From: Rhypophila decipiens
Lineage: Eukaryota > Ascomycota > Sordariomycetes > Sordariales > Naviculisporaceae
Direction: 5' to 3'
Assembly (NCBI GenBank): GCA_033297075.1
Contig: MU858098.1
Coordinates: forward strand, 124,001-188,000
DNA: 64,000 nucleotides
The notes under the pieces are model-generated. The model was not told where the DNA came from. It did not search any database and worked only from the letters and a program-made list of their open reading frames with translations. Position 1 is the stretch's first letter, and every line of letters starts with the position of its first letter. Shown piece by piece: positions 32,148-43,514 of this stretch. Position numbers and translations under genes: made by a program.

Positions 32148-35100
32148 CTTGGTCGGAAGGGGAAGGGAAAGTGATTGTCGAAAGAGAGTGTGTGATTGAG
32201 ATGGGGTGATTGATTGCCTGAGACTAGCTGGCCGAGGAATGTAAGACTGGTCGAGTGTGAGGTGAATGTACTTGACAAAGAGAGTCGAGCTGCTTGGTGC
32301 AGTGTGTGGAAGAGAGGAAGAAAAATTTTTTCGGAAGAGGGAGAAGAGGTGGAGGGAGAAAAAGGGAGAGGAGGCAAACGGGTTTCTGGTCCAAGCTTTC
32401 GCTGTGGAGGGGCAGAAACTTCAGATGATATATGTTCCTTCCATTCCTGCAGCTTCTATCGTCCTCTATCCTCGGTGACGAGCAGATTTAAGATGAGGTG
32501 GTCAGGCCCGAGTGGAGCTTTGCAGCGTTTGCAATGTCCACCTGAGCAGTTTCAATGCTGAATCTGCAGTCACACACTGTCCTATGTGGGGGCCCTATCG
32601 TGAACTCCTTCTCCTAAGCCGTGACCGGGGTGTCTCCCTTGCCAGATGCCGGTGTACCGCGGACCGGGAGCCTCCCCTTATCGAGCCACCAGGCACCGAG
32701 GCCCTCGTCAGCCGGAGACTTGGGAAGGCACATCTACATATAGCTCTGTTCCATCTGGCCCCCCTGACAGACCGGTGACCCTCGGGAGCCGAACTCTGAC
32801 GTGATGTGGGCAGATTGAAGAACCTTGATAGGGAGGCCCCAGCTCCGTTCCTTCTTCACGTGGTCTCTTTTCAGACCATGGGTATCAATCCGATCGGCAC
32901 TGAGACTCCCGTGTCTGATTTCTGCAGACCAGTGACTCGGTGGCGTTCAAGACTGTAGCCGGTCTGAGACATTCCCAGCCGCTTCGAGGGTCTCGACCAC
33001 ATTCCTGCCCAATTAGCTTGAACATTGAAACCGTGAATCTCCTCGTCAGACGCGTAAAGTGCTCTTCCAGCGCGTCTCTCATGGTGTTGACACCACAAAA
33101 CGTCACACAGGGTGCGAAATCTAGTTCTAGCCATGTTCCACGGGATTCAATCACTCGGGACAAGTAGGTCCCTGATCTGATCTCTCGAGGAGGACCAACA
33201 CGGCATTCGATCTGTTGTGCCTGCGTCGGACAGCAGCATTACGTATGCGAGAATTCTTTTCAAACCCTCAAAATGCTCGTGCCGGCCCACATAGCCAACG
33301 AGGTGCCGCGGGTCGGTCTAATTCTTTCATGTGAGCAAAAAAAGCACCAAGGGCTCCTTCCTGACTGTCTAGTGGTTCTCTATGGAGATTCGGCTCCCGA
33401 TCTATGCGGTCTGCGGATAATTCGCTCACCGAGTCATCTGCCCGGCGTGGAGAAGGAGAAAATGTCTCTTCTTATCTATGCTCGCCCGACCTGGAAGGTC
33501 TCAGGCGGCCGGCAGAACCCACCCCGTCTTTCCCACTTTTCCTCATGGAATTCCAGACTCCGCGTGATGTCTCTTGTGAGCTGATGTGACGTCAATAAGG
33601 GACCACCTTACCTGGTTCCTTCAAAGCTCGATGGGGCCTACTAGTTTGCAGATAAAATTCTCGGGGCCGAGGAGTGTGGTTTTAGTGCCTTCCGTCGCCT
33701 GTATTCTTCCGCCTCACTGGGCTCACGACAATGTCAGGTACTCTGTAGTTTGTTCTATAAGAGTGTCCCGTCATTCTTGTGTGTTGACAATCGTCTACTC
33801 CGTCAAAGGATACAGACAAGGCCCCGGCTGGATTACGAGCGGGAAACAAGTCACACCCGATGAGGGTCCTTACCATGTGAACCGACAGGAATATTCTTTT
33901 CTTTTCTTGAAATGTAGAAAGCCATGATTTTCGGTCGGGGTTGTTACGCTTGTGGCCCTGGGGTTTGGTGGTTCACCGTAGTAAAGGCGGTGCGGCCTTG
34001 TAACCCTAGGCTCGTCCAGCCGTGGTGGGACCCACAATTACCAAACCTTGAGCATAGCAAACACAATGCCCTGTCCAGAGCCGCACTGGAAAGTCGATCT
34101 TGTTGGGAGAAATCCATGTTGGTTCTCGATGTCGATTGGATCTTTTCGAGGAGCAGAGATTATCGATAATTGTTGGTTTCAGTTCGTTCCCCGTCCAAAA
34201 AGCGACACCCAAGCTCCACTAACGCGAGGCGCACGCAGAGACTCTAGGTATTCAAAGATTCCGCATCCCACCGCGAGCAAGCGAACAACTCCTGGAAATC
34301 AATTCCCTCATTCTCAACGTGATCTGTTGACGGTCTCTCACGCCAGTCGGTCTCAGAAAGCCAGGGAGCAGGTTGTGCGACCAAAACAAAAGACACGATG
34401 CCCGAGCTGGCTGTGGCGGCAGTATCTTGCATCCTTCTTGCATGCGTGTTACCTCGCCTATCCCCAGAGGGGAGATGACACCGTTGTACCAAGTGATACC
34501 AGATGGTGATCCTTCTGAAAAACAACTTGGTATTGATCGTCCGAGGTCGCGAATACGAGCTCCTTTGGGAGGCAGAACCCGGTAGAGCCAATCAGGGCTT
34601 TGTTTCTTGCTCTGAATAGGTAGGTAGCTTGTCTGACCCTCTGACAGCACAGCACATGCTGTGTTATTTATACTAATTCCGGCTGCTGCTGTTGCTGTTG
34701 TTTTGAGAGCTGTCGTGCGAGTGCCTGTGCATGCTGTGGCTACACGACAGCACTGCACAACCGAGCTCCCTTGACAATAGCTTGTTTTCTCGGTGGAATA
34801 GACTCCAGATTGTCAAAATCTCTGAATACATATGTAAGAGCATGTCGTCGTTCCTTTGCGATAATCTGCAGTCCCAGGTCGCTGACAACTTCGCGGCGCC
34901 ATCTGCAGGGCCAGAACCGGTCCCGACTCCCGTGCCAATCCTGCTTCCTACTGTATACACGCCGTCCAGCAACCCTTGTCCAGTTGGTGAGGTCCGCAAG
35001 CTAGTCCGGTTGTGGGCGGGGAATTAAGGAACGCAAACGTGACACAAGGAATTCGCACCGATTCGGCCTCGGTTTGGGGCAAGTCAAACCGCAACATGTC

Positions 35101-35504
35101 TCTGCTCCGTGCCCAGCATTCATAGCCTGTAATGGACTCTTTCTGGATAGCATAGTTTGTGCATTTGCAACAATCCTTTGAATAGAAGAATGGCTCTGAG
35201 TGGATAGGTATCCTTTCCAGGCTTTGTTCGGTTTCCTAGCGAGCCCACCCGCAAAGGTAGATACATTAGCGCGCAGGGCAATGGTCAAGGATACCATCCA
35301 TTATGCGGTGTTCTATATTCTAGTGACGTGAGACATAACCTGCAGCTTTAGCCAACAACTCCATGTCGGGAATGGCCGCTTTGCAAGCTACTGTATAATG
35401 CTCTATATCCAACATGATGACCGAGCTATTATATGCTTCCCGATCCCCTGTCATTCCCTCTCCCTTCAGCTCAGCAAAGATAGCCTCGGCTTCTGGTCCC
35501 ACAG
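32148..35504. other. Gene-free region of 3.4 kb
   Basis: 5' flank of the PIR-domain gene followed by a long stretch with ORFs of at most 168 codons on both strands. None shows a domain, consistent codon pattern or splice structure that I can support. No direct or inverted repeat was noticed. Confidence 0.4.
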
Positions 35505-36674
35505 CTACTGTGCCAGTGGGTAGTATGGCTGACCTTGAGCAGGCGGCGTGTTTGGGTTATAGGTCTGCGGATAACCCGCGGCGGGATACTCCTGAGGTTG
35601 TTGCTGATAAGGTTGGCCGCCAGGCGCCTCATAATATGGCTGCTGGGGCTGCTGCTGTGGCTGGCTATAACCGCCAGTGTACCCCGAATATTGCTCTCCC
35701 GGGCTCTGACTCGGGACCGGACCAGGAGACGGCGTCGGCTGCGGTGGAGGTGCCACCTGGGTTTGGGGCTGGTACTGCTGTTGATCGGTGTATTGCGGGT
35801 ACGACGGGGCCACAGGCTGATGCTGGTGTTGTTGTTGTGCGTCCAACATGGGTGCCTCTTGTGCTTTCATCTCCACAGTCGCGTTGTCGGTTGGGTTCTG
35901 GGTTCGGTTGGCTTTGTGATACAGACGAAAGGAGTGCCCTTCAAAGACGAGTGTTGCGACGAATAGTAACCTATTGGTTGGTGTGTCCCAGGGTCTCATG
36001 GTTAGCGAATCTCTACTTTTCTATTTCTTCCAGAACATCCTCCTCCAGCAAGGGGCCGCTCACCAGTTCAGAGCGCTCAAGCCCGCGATAGCGCTCATGA
36101 CCGCAAGACCAGCATCGTTTGCCACCGCGATTCCATCTCGCTTCCTATAACACTTGTTGCTATTAATGGCACTGCCGTCGTTGTAGCAGGTGACGTTAAC
36201 TTTGCTGGTGAATGATGCCCTGAGCGCAGCGTTGGCTCCCATCGATGCCAGCCAAAGAATGGCCATGAACAAGTCGAGCGACAGGATGGCCCAAATATTG
36301 TACCCCTTGTGGGCGCTGGCGACCTTCTCCGTAACTAGGGCGTAGGTGACGATTATCCAGGTGAATAGACCCTACCAATCTCCGAACCCAGTGTCAGCAG
36401 AACAAGAAGGAGACCGTCTTTCTCTGTCTAGATATTATAGGTATGGGGAACTCACACAGACTAATGCGAAAGCATTCGCGTCCAACGAGTTCCCATGTAT
36501 AAGTACGCCGGCCATGACCACAATGACGAAGCCGAAGAAGACTTGCAAGCCGCGCATCACGACGTGCCAGACCGGAGTGTGAACCATCCAGGGGTCGTCG
36601 CTCCCTGGTGCCGCTTTAGGATCGGCCCAGTTCTGTTTCTGTTGCGATACCCCGCCGACGTTTACTTCTGCCAT
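35505..36674 (-). CDS. MARVEL-domain integral membrane protein
   Basis: Three exons: 36674-36456, 36371-36064 and 35970-35505. Introns of 84 and 93 nt both have GTGAG donors; the second splits the fourth membrane span, so neither ORF alone shows the whole fold. The product is 330 aa. Four hydrophobic segments: about 38-60 (GLQVFFGFVIVVMAGVLI), 68-88 (ALVCGLFTWIIVTYALV), 98-122 (ILSLDLFMAILWLASMGANA) and 155-180 (AGLAVMSAIAGLSALNWLLF). This is the MARVEL arrangement, with a Cys pair in the second extracellular loop. The C-terminal ~130 residues are Gln/Pro/Tyr-rich and probably cytosolic. Family members organise membrane microdomains (eisosome/MCC or vesicle trafficking). Specific function unknown. 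Confidence 0.85.
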
Positions 36675-38769
36675 GTTGGGGGTCTGAGATCTCGGTTATT
36701 ATCGACGGCGAAAGAGGGCTCTCGATTTGTTCAGTCCGTTGGAGGTAAAGATAGCAGGTGAAACTGGTGGAAGACCTCTATTAGCACCCGCAAAGAGAAG
36801 AGTTAGCCAGAGGAAACTTCCTCGAGTGGTACAGGGGGGATGGACCTACGTACCAAAGAAAGAAGAAAAGAAGTTAGACGCATGGAAAGCCACTGATCTA
36901 GGGGACAGGGAGGGCGGCCCTTCCCTTTTGAAGATCGTGGATTATCCCATGTTGGCCATGCCAGGGTTTGCGATCTAGCGCTGAAAAAGGCGAAAAAGGC
37001 GCGGTACGGCTTGCAGCGTGAACAAGGGGTGGGGAGACTAGAAGGGAATGGGCTTGGACAATGGGAACGGGTGTTTGGAGCCTCTTTCGACTTCTCTCCA
37101 TCTCAGCGCTTTCGCTGGCGCGGAATGGGTTGTATCGACATGGGTAAGGCAGCATGGAGTGATTGGCCTAGAGGGTCTGTTTTCCCAGAAGCGAAGACAT
37201 GCTGGTTACCGCACAGCTTACCTCTTGGCTGTCAGGCCCGCCTGGGTCCACCGCATACCAGCCATCTTCAGTGCAGCTCGGTCGCACAGCACTTTTCAAG
37301 GATAAAAAAAGGTGGTATTGGTGATACATCTGGTGATACCCGAGGTGGATTGCGAATGCGAACGGTTACATGGTTGTGCAGATTATATGTACCTTCTTCA
37401 GCCGCATGCGCTCTCTTCGAACAGCTGCCCAATAGGATCATGGTAACCGAGTGACAATCTCTTGCTACTATCATCATCCATGGGAAAATGATACCGACGA
37501 ACTTGAAATCCTGCCTCGGCTGATGATCTCAAGCTGTACTAGTCAGTGTATGGATAAACACCTCAGTTTTTGCTCTCAGCGTTTTGGACAACTTTTTTCC
37601 AATCGCCGTCTTCCCATTTCGTTAAGTTGATGGCCAAAGGCTTGACAATATATTGCTGCCTTTGAAACCAGGTCCCAAAATCGACATTGTTATTCCTGTT
37701 GTGCTCGTCTTCAGTGAGAACAAGCTTTTCTTGCCTTTGCCCAGAATAAGCGATCGACTCGGGGAGAAAACAAGCAAAGCTGGTGAAACCCGCTGCGGCC
37801 TGCCCGATGTCACCTTGACTGGGTTTTAGTGTGGGGGAATACGGGCTCAGGCAAGTCAGGGTCTAGCGGGCAGGGGTCTAGGGTCCAGCAGACTGACGAC
37901 GTGGTGAGGACTGGTTCTAGGCCATCTTGGTTCCATTTTCTCCATGCAAGACTTTGAAGTTTTGTCAATGCTGTGAAGCTGCCGAAGCGGTTGGGTCTTA
38001 TCCGTATTCTCACGGGATATTGGCTTGGCAGAGCTTCTCAATCTTTCTGCCAAAGGTTCGCACATGGGTTCGCTCGGGTTCAGGTCGACTCACCGACTTC
38101 AAATGCCTTGGCACATATCGCGATACCGAGCTCAAAATAATCACCGACCTTCCAGTGCCCGACGTTGCTGTTGAACCTGTCTGAACATATAGCATTGATT
38201 AATAAACACCCATACATCCATTCTCATCTGCACGGATACTTTTCTATCGCAACATCTTGGGCTACCTGATAAAGCCTGCAGCACGGTGGGGAGCCAGAAC
38301 ATAAATGCGGCTCTGCAAAATCATCACCACCCGACTGGATGTCTAACGGTTTCTTCCCCGTGCCTTGAATGGATACCTATTTTTGGTCCCTCGGACTGTG
38401 GCACTGTCCGTCGTTCCCAAAACGGCTAGCATCGCGAAGGAGGGTGGTTTCGGATGGTTGCTGGAGAGTGTGCCAAGGTCCAACTCAAAACGGTTATTGA
38501 TCTGCAGCCACATCTGTCAATGGTTGTTAACTCAACGTAAAGTCATTATGTCGAGTGCTAAAATGGTACCGGTCTACTACCTTGATCTCTTAGCTTACTA
38601 AATAGAACGTCTGGATATCATAATTTGTCCGGGGCTATCTTAGACTTCTGATAAATAAAACTCATGACGGCCTCGCGAGCTAGATGATCCGCCTCACAGA
38701 GTAGCCGCCAGGGAGATTGTCTGACACTGGAAGGAGATTAGAAGGAAAAAAGAAGAAAAAAAAAATTTG

Positions 38770-38912
38770 ACACCATGATGATTCGAAATCACGACTTCGA
38801 GTAGAGGAGACAAGTCCGGACGCGGTCCAAAGCAAGCCTAATGGACAGCACAAGAAGTGAAACGATTGCCAATTGCGCCAAGTGAGCTTGGTCCTGGTGT
38901 TGAAAAACAACG
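38770..38912. repeat. Direct repeat, copy A (tRNA-like boxes on minus strand)
   Basis: This 143-bp unit is about 96% identical to copy B, 229 bp downstream. On the minus strand it contains TGGCGCAATTGG, a good Pol III A box, and GATTTCGAATC, close to a B box, about 85 bases apart. Its ends carry short inverted repeats (CAACACCA / TGGTGT). Confidence 0.8.
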
Positions 38913-38998
38913 CTCTTCTTCAGCTTGATATGCCTGGGAAGGATTCCTAAGAGTAAGAAAAATCAAATCAAAATGTAAAAACCACCAAAAAAGATTTA

Positions 38999-39141
38999 AC
39001 ACCATGATGATTCGAACTCACAACTCCGAGTAGAGGAGACAAGTCCGGACGCGGTCCAAAGCAAGCCTAATGGACAGCACAAGAAGTGAAACGATTGCCA
39101 ATTGCGCCAAGTGAGCTTGGTGCTCGTGTTGAAATACAACG
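38999..39141. repeat. Direct repeat, copy B (tRNA-like boxes on minus strand)
   Basis: Second copy of the 143-bp unit, with about six substitutions relative to copy A. The B-box-like element reads GAGTTCGAATC on the minus strand, closer to consensus than in copy A. A T-rich run follows downstream on that strand (AAATCTTTTTTGG), resembling a Pol III terminator. Confidence 0.8.
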
Positions 39142-40990
39142 ATTGTAAAGCTCTTAATATACTAGAGTTCTATAACCGGTTCGTTCAAAAGGCGCTAACG
39201 ACTTTGAAAAATATCAGAGATATAAGGGGCCAAGAAAACTATTTTCTCCGTCTTCCATATTAGTGAGTTCATCCCTAGATTCTCTAGAGGAATAAGACCT
39301 TGTTACCTTTTATCTATAGAGGCTAAGAAAGAGCTACTCCCGAGTATTAATATCGTGATTTTCTCGAGATTCTCTAGTCTTTGCTATTCCCTAAGAAGAA
39401 TACCTTTGTACTCTATTCCGTGACACTTATTAACCTTTTAGTTCTTTGTGACCTTACCTTTGTTGCGGCAGAAGTTAATTAACTTGCAATAATCCACAAA
39501 GGCCTAGAAGATAGCTTGATGGGGGGAGGGGGCGCATTCGGCGTCTTTGCGACTTGTTGGAGAAGAAGCTAATTTCCTAGATGGTGTGGGAGCGTGCCTG
39601 TCAGAAGGTATTTCACTCACATTTGTTATAGTCCATCAGGAATGATTCTCGTTCTTTGAAGACGTACGAACTGCAAATAGTAAGGTAGTGATGAGCCTTG
39701 CGCAAAGTACAGAGTAAGTGGAATGGAGAGCAGAGAGTGGGCTTGGAAAATGGTATTGGTGTTTCTCGCCCTGGCAAACATTTTTCATCGTCTGATCATA
39801 CAGTCAGGTGGTTCCAGCTGGTGAGAAGTTAGTCGACCAGCCATCTTCCCATTTTTTTGAGATGAAGAACAAGAGACGATATCCGTAGTGGACTGAGCTA
39901 TAGCACCAGGGTTTGTGGGTCACAAAGTCAGTGAGGTCACTCACTCATACTTACAAACAGATAGCTCAGGCCAAAGTACAAGTGACATTAACCATAATGG
40001 AAAATCTGCAGCTATCCGTCGGCATGGGATCAAGCTTGTCGCCCAATAGGTCGTAAAGATAAGGCACAATATAACCACTACAATGGCTCAGGCTTAAACT
40101 TAATCCTTATAAACAGTCTGGCTCGAGCACCTTCCGGGACAATAAGAAACACTTGCTTTTGAACAAATTGTCCCTGTTACACTGATTAGAAACATCCAAT
40201 GGTCAAGTTAGTGACGTTTCCGCCAGTGCTCAGATGAAAGGCACATACGTATCGTACCATTATGACGGGAGCTCAATAGTCATTGAGCGAGAAAGTGTCA
40301 TATGCAGACAGGAGAGCTCAACTGAATCAGCATAATGATTTAAGAATAAGATATCAATTTCAGCTTCGTATGTATTGTAGTTAGAGCTGTGTGCCTACTT
40401 TTTGATAGGACCGGAAGGCCCCTGTGTCTCATGACGTTCGAATGGTCAGATGGAAAAATACATGAGCTGAATTACAGTCATAAGTGGAGGGAGGGCTACA
40501 ATTGTACGGGTATGGGATTATGGGATGAACACAGCTTCAAACGGGATGAGGGCGAACAACCGAATTCCACCAAGCATCCAACTATAAATTGTCCCTCCCC
40601 TCCCCTCTTCCTCCTACAACCTGCTCTCCTTCATCAGCCAGATCTTCCTCTTACCATCTGCTCTTCCTCATCCAACATATATCTTCTCCCACGAGCTTCT
40701 CTTCTTGCGACGCGTTTTTCTTTTTTCCGACCACCTCTTAAGCGTACAACCTTCTTGTCCGCCTACGACATTTTACAGAAGCATTTCCTCAGTCAACGAC
40801 CGCCCCTTTCTCATACTAATTCAGGCTTATTATCTTCTGAGTCTTCTCCTCCGGCAACGAGCTACTTATTCACCCTACGACCATCTCTACATTCTACAGC
40901 AATCTCGTTCTCCTACCACCACCTCTTCTCCTTACGACACCTTCCTCCTCTGACGAATTCTTCCTCCATTCGCCAAAAGCTCCTACCATA

Positions 40991-42337
40991 ATGGCCCCCT
41001 TAGCCAAAAGGATTGTCTTGGGCCAGACAGGGTTCACGTTGGGTTTAGGCGCAGCATTCAACGACCAGAACAGTGCTACCAGAATATATGCCGCCTTGCT
41101 GGGTGACGATATCGACAGTATACCCACCAAAGCCGAGCTTTGGCAACGTGGAGGGGAGACTCTCACGAACCTCTTCCGTGCCGTGATCGAGCAATCGGCA
41201 CTCTTCATGGCCCTTCGAGGAAGTGATCTTGTCTGGCAAATGATTGTGGCTCGAGCCAATTTATTCGACGATATTAGTGTTGCTGACGCACGAATCCTGG
41301 TCAATAAAATGGCAGCTCTGCGCAACAGCGACTTCCCCAGCACCGAGCTTGCTCTTCTGGTTGACGAATACGTTGCCTTGCGCAACACCACTGATGCGCT
41401 GGGTCCGGCGAGCACCTTCCAGCTTGCCCATCGCGGCCATACCGATAGCAGCGGCAGCGGCAACGGCAGCAGCAGCGAGGCGACCGATGGCCCTGTCGAC
41501 GACCTGACCGCAACCCTGGGCTCGCTGAGCATTTCGTTCTCCTCGAGCTGGCCCCCTCCGCAGTTTGTCCTGGGTGATCTCTGGGTGCTCGCGCACCGCC
41601 ATGTCCGAGAAGCCCTGCAGAGCGAAGCAGCCGTGGCTCTACCTGGCGCCCAGAGCGTACCTCTGGATGTGATGACAGCTGTGGCCCGGGTTGCGGTCAC
41701 CCACTACGAGACCTCGTCTCCGTGGGCGATCTTCCTTTCGCCAGTAGCGTATGTGAACAGTCCGACCCGTCGATCGTGGTACCCGGTGGCTGGCTGGCAG
41801 GCCAGACTGTTTGCGGCATGGGACCATTTTCTGGAGTATGCGAAGGACGCCTTCACGAAAAGGGGCAAGCAGGTGGTGATGGGCCTGGTTCTCTATTGGC
41901 AAGGCACGCCCAGCGAATTTGACCGCTTGGCCAATGTCCACCAGACGGACGCCCGGCAGCTATGGGAGACGGCCAATTTCCTCAGACGACACGGAACACT
42001 CTTCATCATGCGTCGTATGCCAGTCGATGGGGGCCTCCAAATCATATGGTTTGACCCCTGGAAAACAAACAATACTATCCAGGCGCATTACAAGCCGCGC
42101 CAAATGGCCATCTTCAACTTCCGAGCTGGTGTGGTCGATAGGATCACACGCTGGGCGGCCGAGAATAATACCCGTATCCATAGTCGGTACTGGGGTGGCT
42201 ATAACATTACCGGTGTCACCGACGACGACTCGGTCAAGATGTCGTTGACATTGCTGGATTGGATCGCTGCCGGGCGCTTCACTCTTCCGGAGAGTCAGGA
42301 GGACCTGGAGGATTTGGGCTATGACAGGACGGAATAG
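40991..42337 (+). CDS. Orphan two-domain protein, founder of a tandem pair
   Basis: Intronless, 448 aa, ATG at 40991 after a pyrimidine-rich leader. I recognise no known family. The N-terminal ~140 residues form a unit shared with the next gene: GF(T/S), FNDQNSATRIYAALL, LTNLFRAVIEQSALF, then STELALLVDEYVAL and LGP. A Ser/Gly-rich linker (about 145-170) follows, then a C-terminal part of about 270 residues containing GDLWVLAHRHVREAL, YVNSPTRRSWYPVAGWQARL, VMGLVLYWQGTPSEFDRL and IIWFDPWKT. That part is mixed alpha/beta in character with many Trp and no membrane span or signal peptide. It is probably intracellular. No catalytic signature is evident; a cryptic protease- or acetyltransferase-like fold cannot be excluded. 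Confidence 0.7.
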   Translation: MAPLAKRIVLGQTGFTLGLGAAFNDQNSATRIYAALLGDDIDSIPTKAELWQRGGETLTNLFRAVIEQSALFMALRGSDLVWQMIVARANLFDDISVADARILVNKMAALRNSDFPSTELALLVDEYVALRNTTDALGPASTFQLAHRGHTDSSGSGNGSSSEATDGPVDDLTATLGSLSISFSSSWPPPQFVLGDLWVLAHRHVREALQSEAAVALPGAQSVPLDVMTAVARVAVTHYETSSPWAIFLSPVAYVNSPTRRSWYPVAGWQARLFAAWDHFLEYAKDAFTKRGKQVVMGLVLYWQGTPSEFDRLANVHQTDARQLWETANFLRRHGTLFIMRRMPVDGGLQIIWFDPWKTNNTIQAHYKPRQMAIFNFRAGVVDRITRWAAENNTRIHSRYWGGYNITGVTDDDSVKMSLTLLDWIAAGRFTLPESQEDLEDLGYDRTE

Positions 42338-42788
42338 TTGGGTTCGGGGATGGCCGTGCAGGCCGCTGTTACTGGAAGGCGGAGTGGATAAGCTTTCTTG
42401 GTTGTTGGGCAGGACAAGATTGATATATTAGACGAGGGCCTTTCAGTGCCTTCTTAGCTCTGTTCTTTGGTCCATTATTGATAGCTATAAAAATGAATAA
42501 CCTAAGGTCAGACCTTGATACACACCTAACATGAAAATAAAACTAGAAGGTGACTCCTCGGGTGTGTTTGCAACGGCACTGACAAACAGATATCAACAAT
42601 GCTAGTAGCATCAAACTGAAAACCAACCCCTAATCAGGTATTTAACGACCTCCTCTACCGCCATTCCCCCCTTGCACTTCTATTCACACTCCTCCTTTTT
42701 TTCCGTACTAAACTTCTCAAGTCCAGCCTCATTCCACATATCTACCCATATCATCACCTCAACAATAAAGAAAGGAACCCAAAAGAAA
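42338..42788. other. Spacer between tandem paralogues
   Basis: 3' UTR of the first orphan gene and a pyrimidine-rich promoter-like stretch (about 42660-42788) resembling that before 40991. No coding sequence is seen; the in-frame extension upstream of 42789 is UTR-like. Confidence 0.4.
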
Positions 42789-43358
42789 ATGCGCGGCCAC
42801 AAAGACAGCAATAGCATCCACCAGCCAGGCTTCAGTTTCCACAGCGTCCCAAGCCCATTCTTTTCTGACCAAACAGCCGATCGTATTTTCAATGCCTTAC
42901 TAAAAAACACGCCATCCTTCCACCACCCTCTAGATGACTCGAGTGACCAAAACAAAAGCAACAAAGAGGACAACAGATACATCCGGCCCAGCAGCATCCG
43001 CGCCCTTCCAGCCCTGCTACAAATCTTCCGGACCGTCCTCTCCCCAAGCTGCAAGAGCCTTTTCCTCATCCACCGGGGCACCACACCCAGCGCTGACTCG
43101 ACAGTATGGGACACCGTCTCCGCCAGACTGGCATCAGAATCCAACATGGCCATATCCAGGCCCGACACCAAGGAACTGGTCACCATCATGGGCCAAGGCC
43201 GTAAAGACTGGCATTCGTCCCAGAACGCCAAGGGATTTTCTGATTTTGGACCGCCAACCGAATTAGCTGCATTGGCGGATCAGTATCTGACACTGATGTC
43301 CGAGATCTTCTTGTTGGGACCGTCGATGAGCTACATGGTGCCTGCTCATGCTGCCTAG
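42789..43358 (+). CDS. Single-domain paralogue of the upstream orphan gene
   Basis: Open frame of 189 aa from the ATG at 42789; the frame extends upstream but that sequence is promoter-like. It aligns to the N-terminal domain of the 40991 gene in order: GFSFHSV with GFTLGLG, FFSDQTADRIFNALL with FNDQNSATRIYAALL, LLQIFRTVLS with LTNLFRAVIE, VWDTVSAR with VWQMIVAR, PTELAALADQYLTL with STELALLVDEYVAL, and a shared LGP. It then stops about where the first protein enters its Ser/Gly linker, so the C-terminal domain is missing. It could be a truncated duplicate or a true single-domain form. Expression and function are unknown. Confidence 0.6.
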   Translation: MRGHKDSNSIHQPGFSFHSVPSPFFSDQTADRIFNALLKNTPSFHHPLDDSSDQNKSNKEDNRYIRPSSIRALPALLQIFRTVLSPSCKSLFLIHRGTTPSADSTVWDTVSARLASESNMAISRPDTKELVTIMGQGRKDWHSSQNAKGFSDFGPPTELAALADQYLTLMSEIFLLGPSMSYMVPAHAA

Positions 43359-43514
43359 TGTTCAGGGTGTTACAAGCGTACTCCACGAGTATTAGCTGGA
43401 TGGGCAGAAATGAAGTGGTCGAGAATGTAACAGATCGTTATGGGTACTAATTAGATCCTCCCTGAAGTATTTACAGACATGTTGGTTCGACCCCCTCTTC
43501 ACCAAAGTGACGGC

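Larger units (their letters stand above)
36675..40990. other. Gene-poor 4.3-kb region with repeats
   Basis: This holds the promoter of the MARVEL gene, the two 143-bp repeats (38770-38912 and 38999-39141) and, from about 39150 to 40400, AT-rich non-coding sequence. The last ~450 bases before 40991 are pyrimidine-rich with a TATA-like ACTATAAATT at about 40580, a typical promoter/5' UTR for the following gene. No coding sequence is supported. Confidence 0.5.

Noticed and set aside
34244..34758. ORFs of up to 168 codons in the 32-35 kb gap
   Set aside because: Overlapping frames on both strands with no conserved-looking motif and no splice structure.
40389..40990. 200-codon ORF just upstream of the orphan gene
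   Set aside because: Composed of pyrimidine-rich leader sequence encoding Ser/Pro/Leu runs; fits a promoter/5' UTR rather than a protein.
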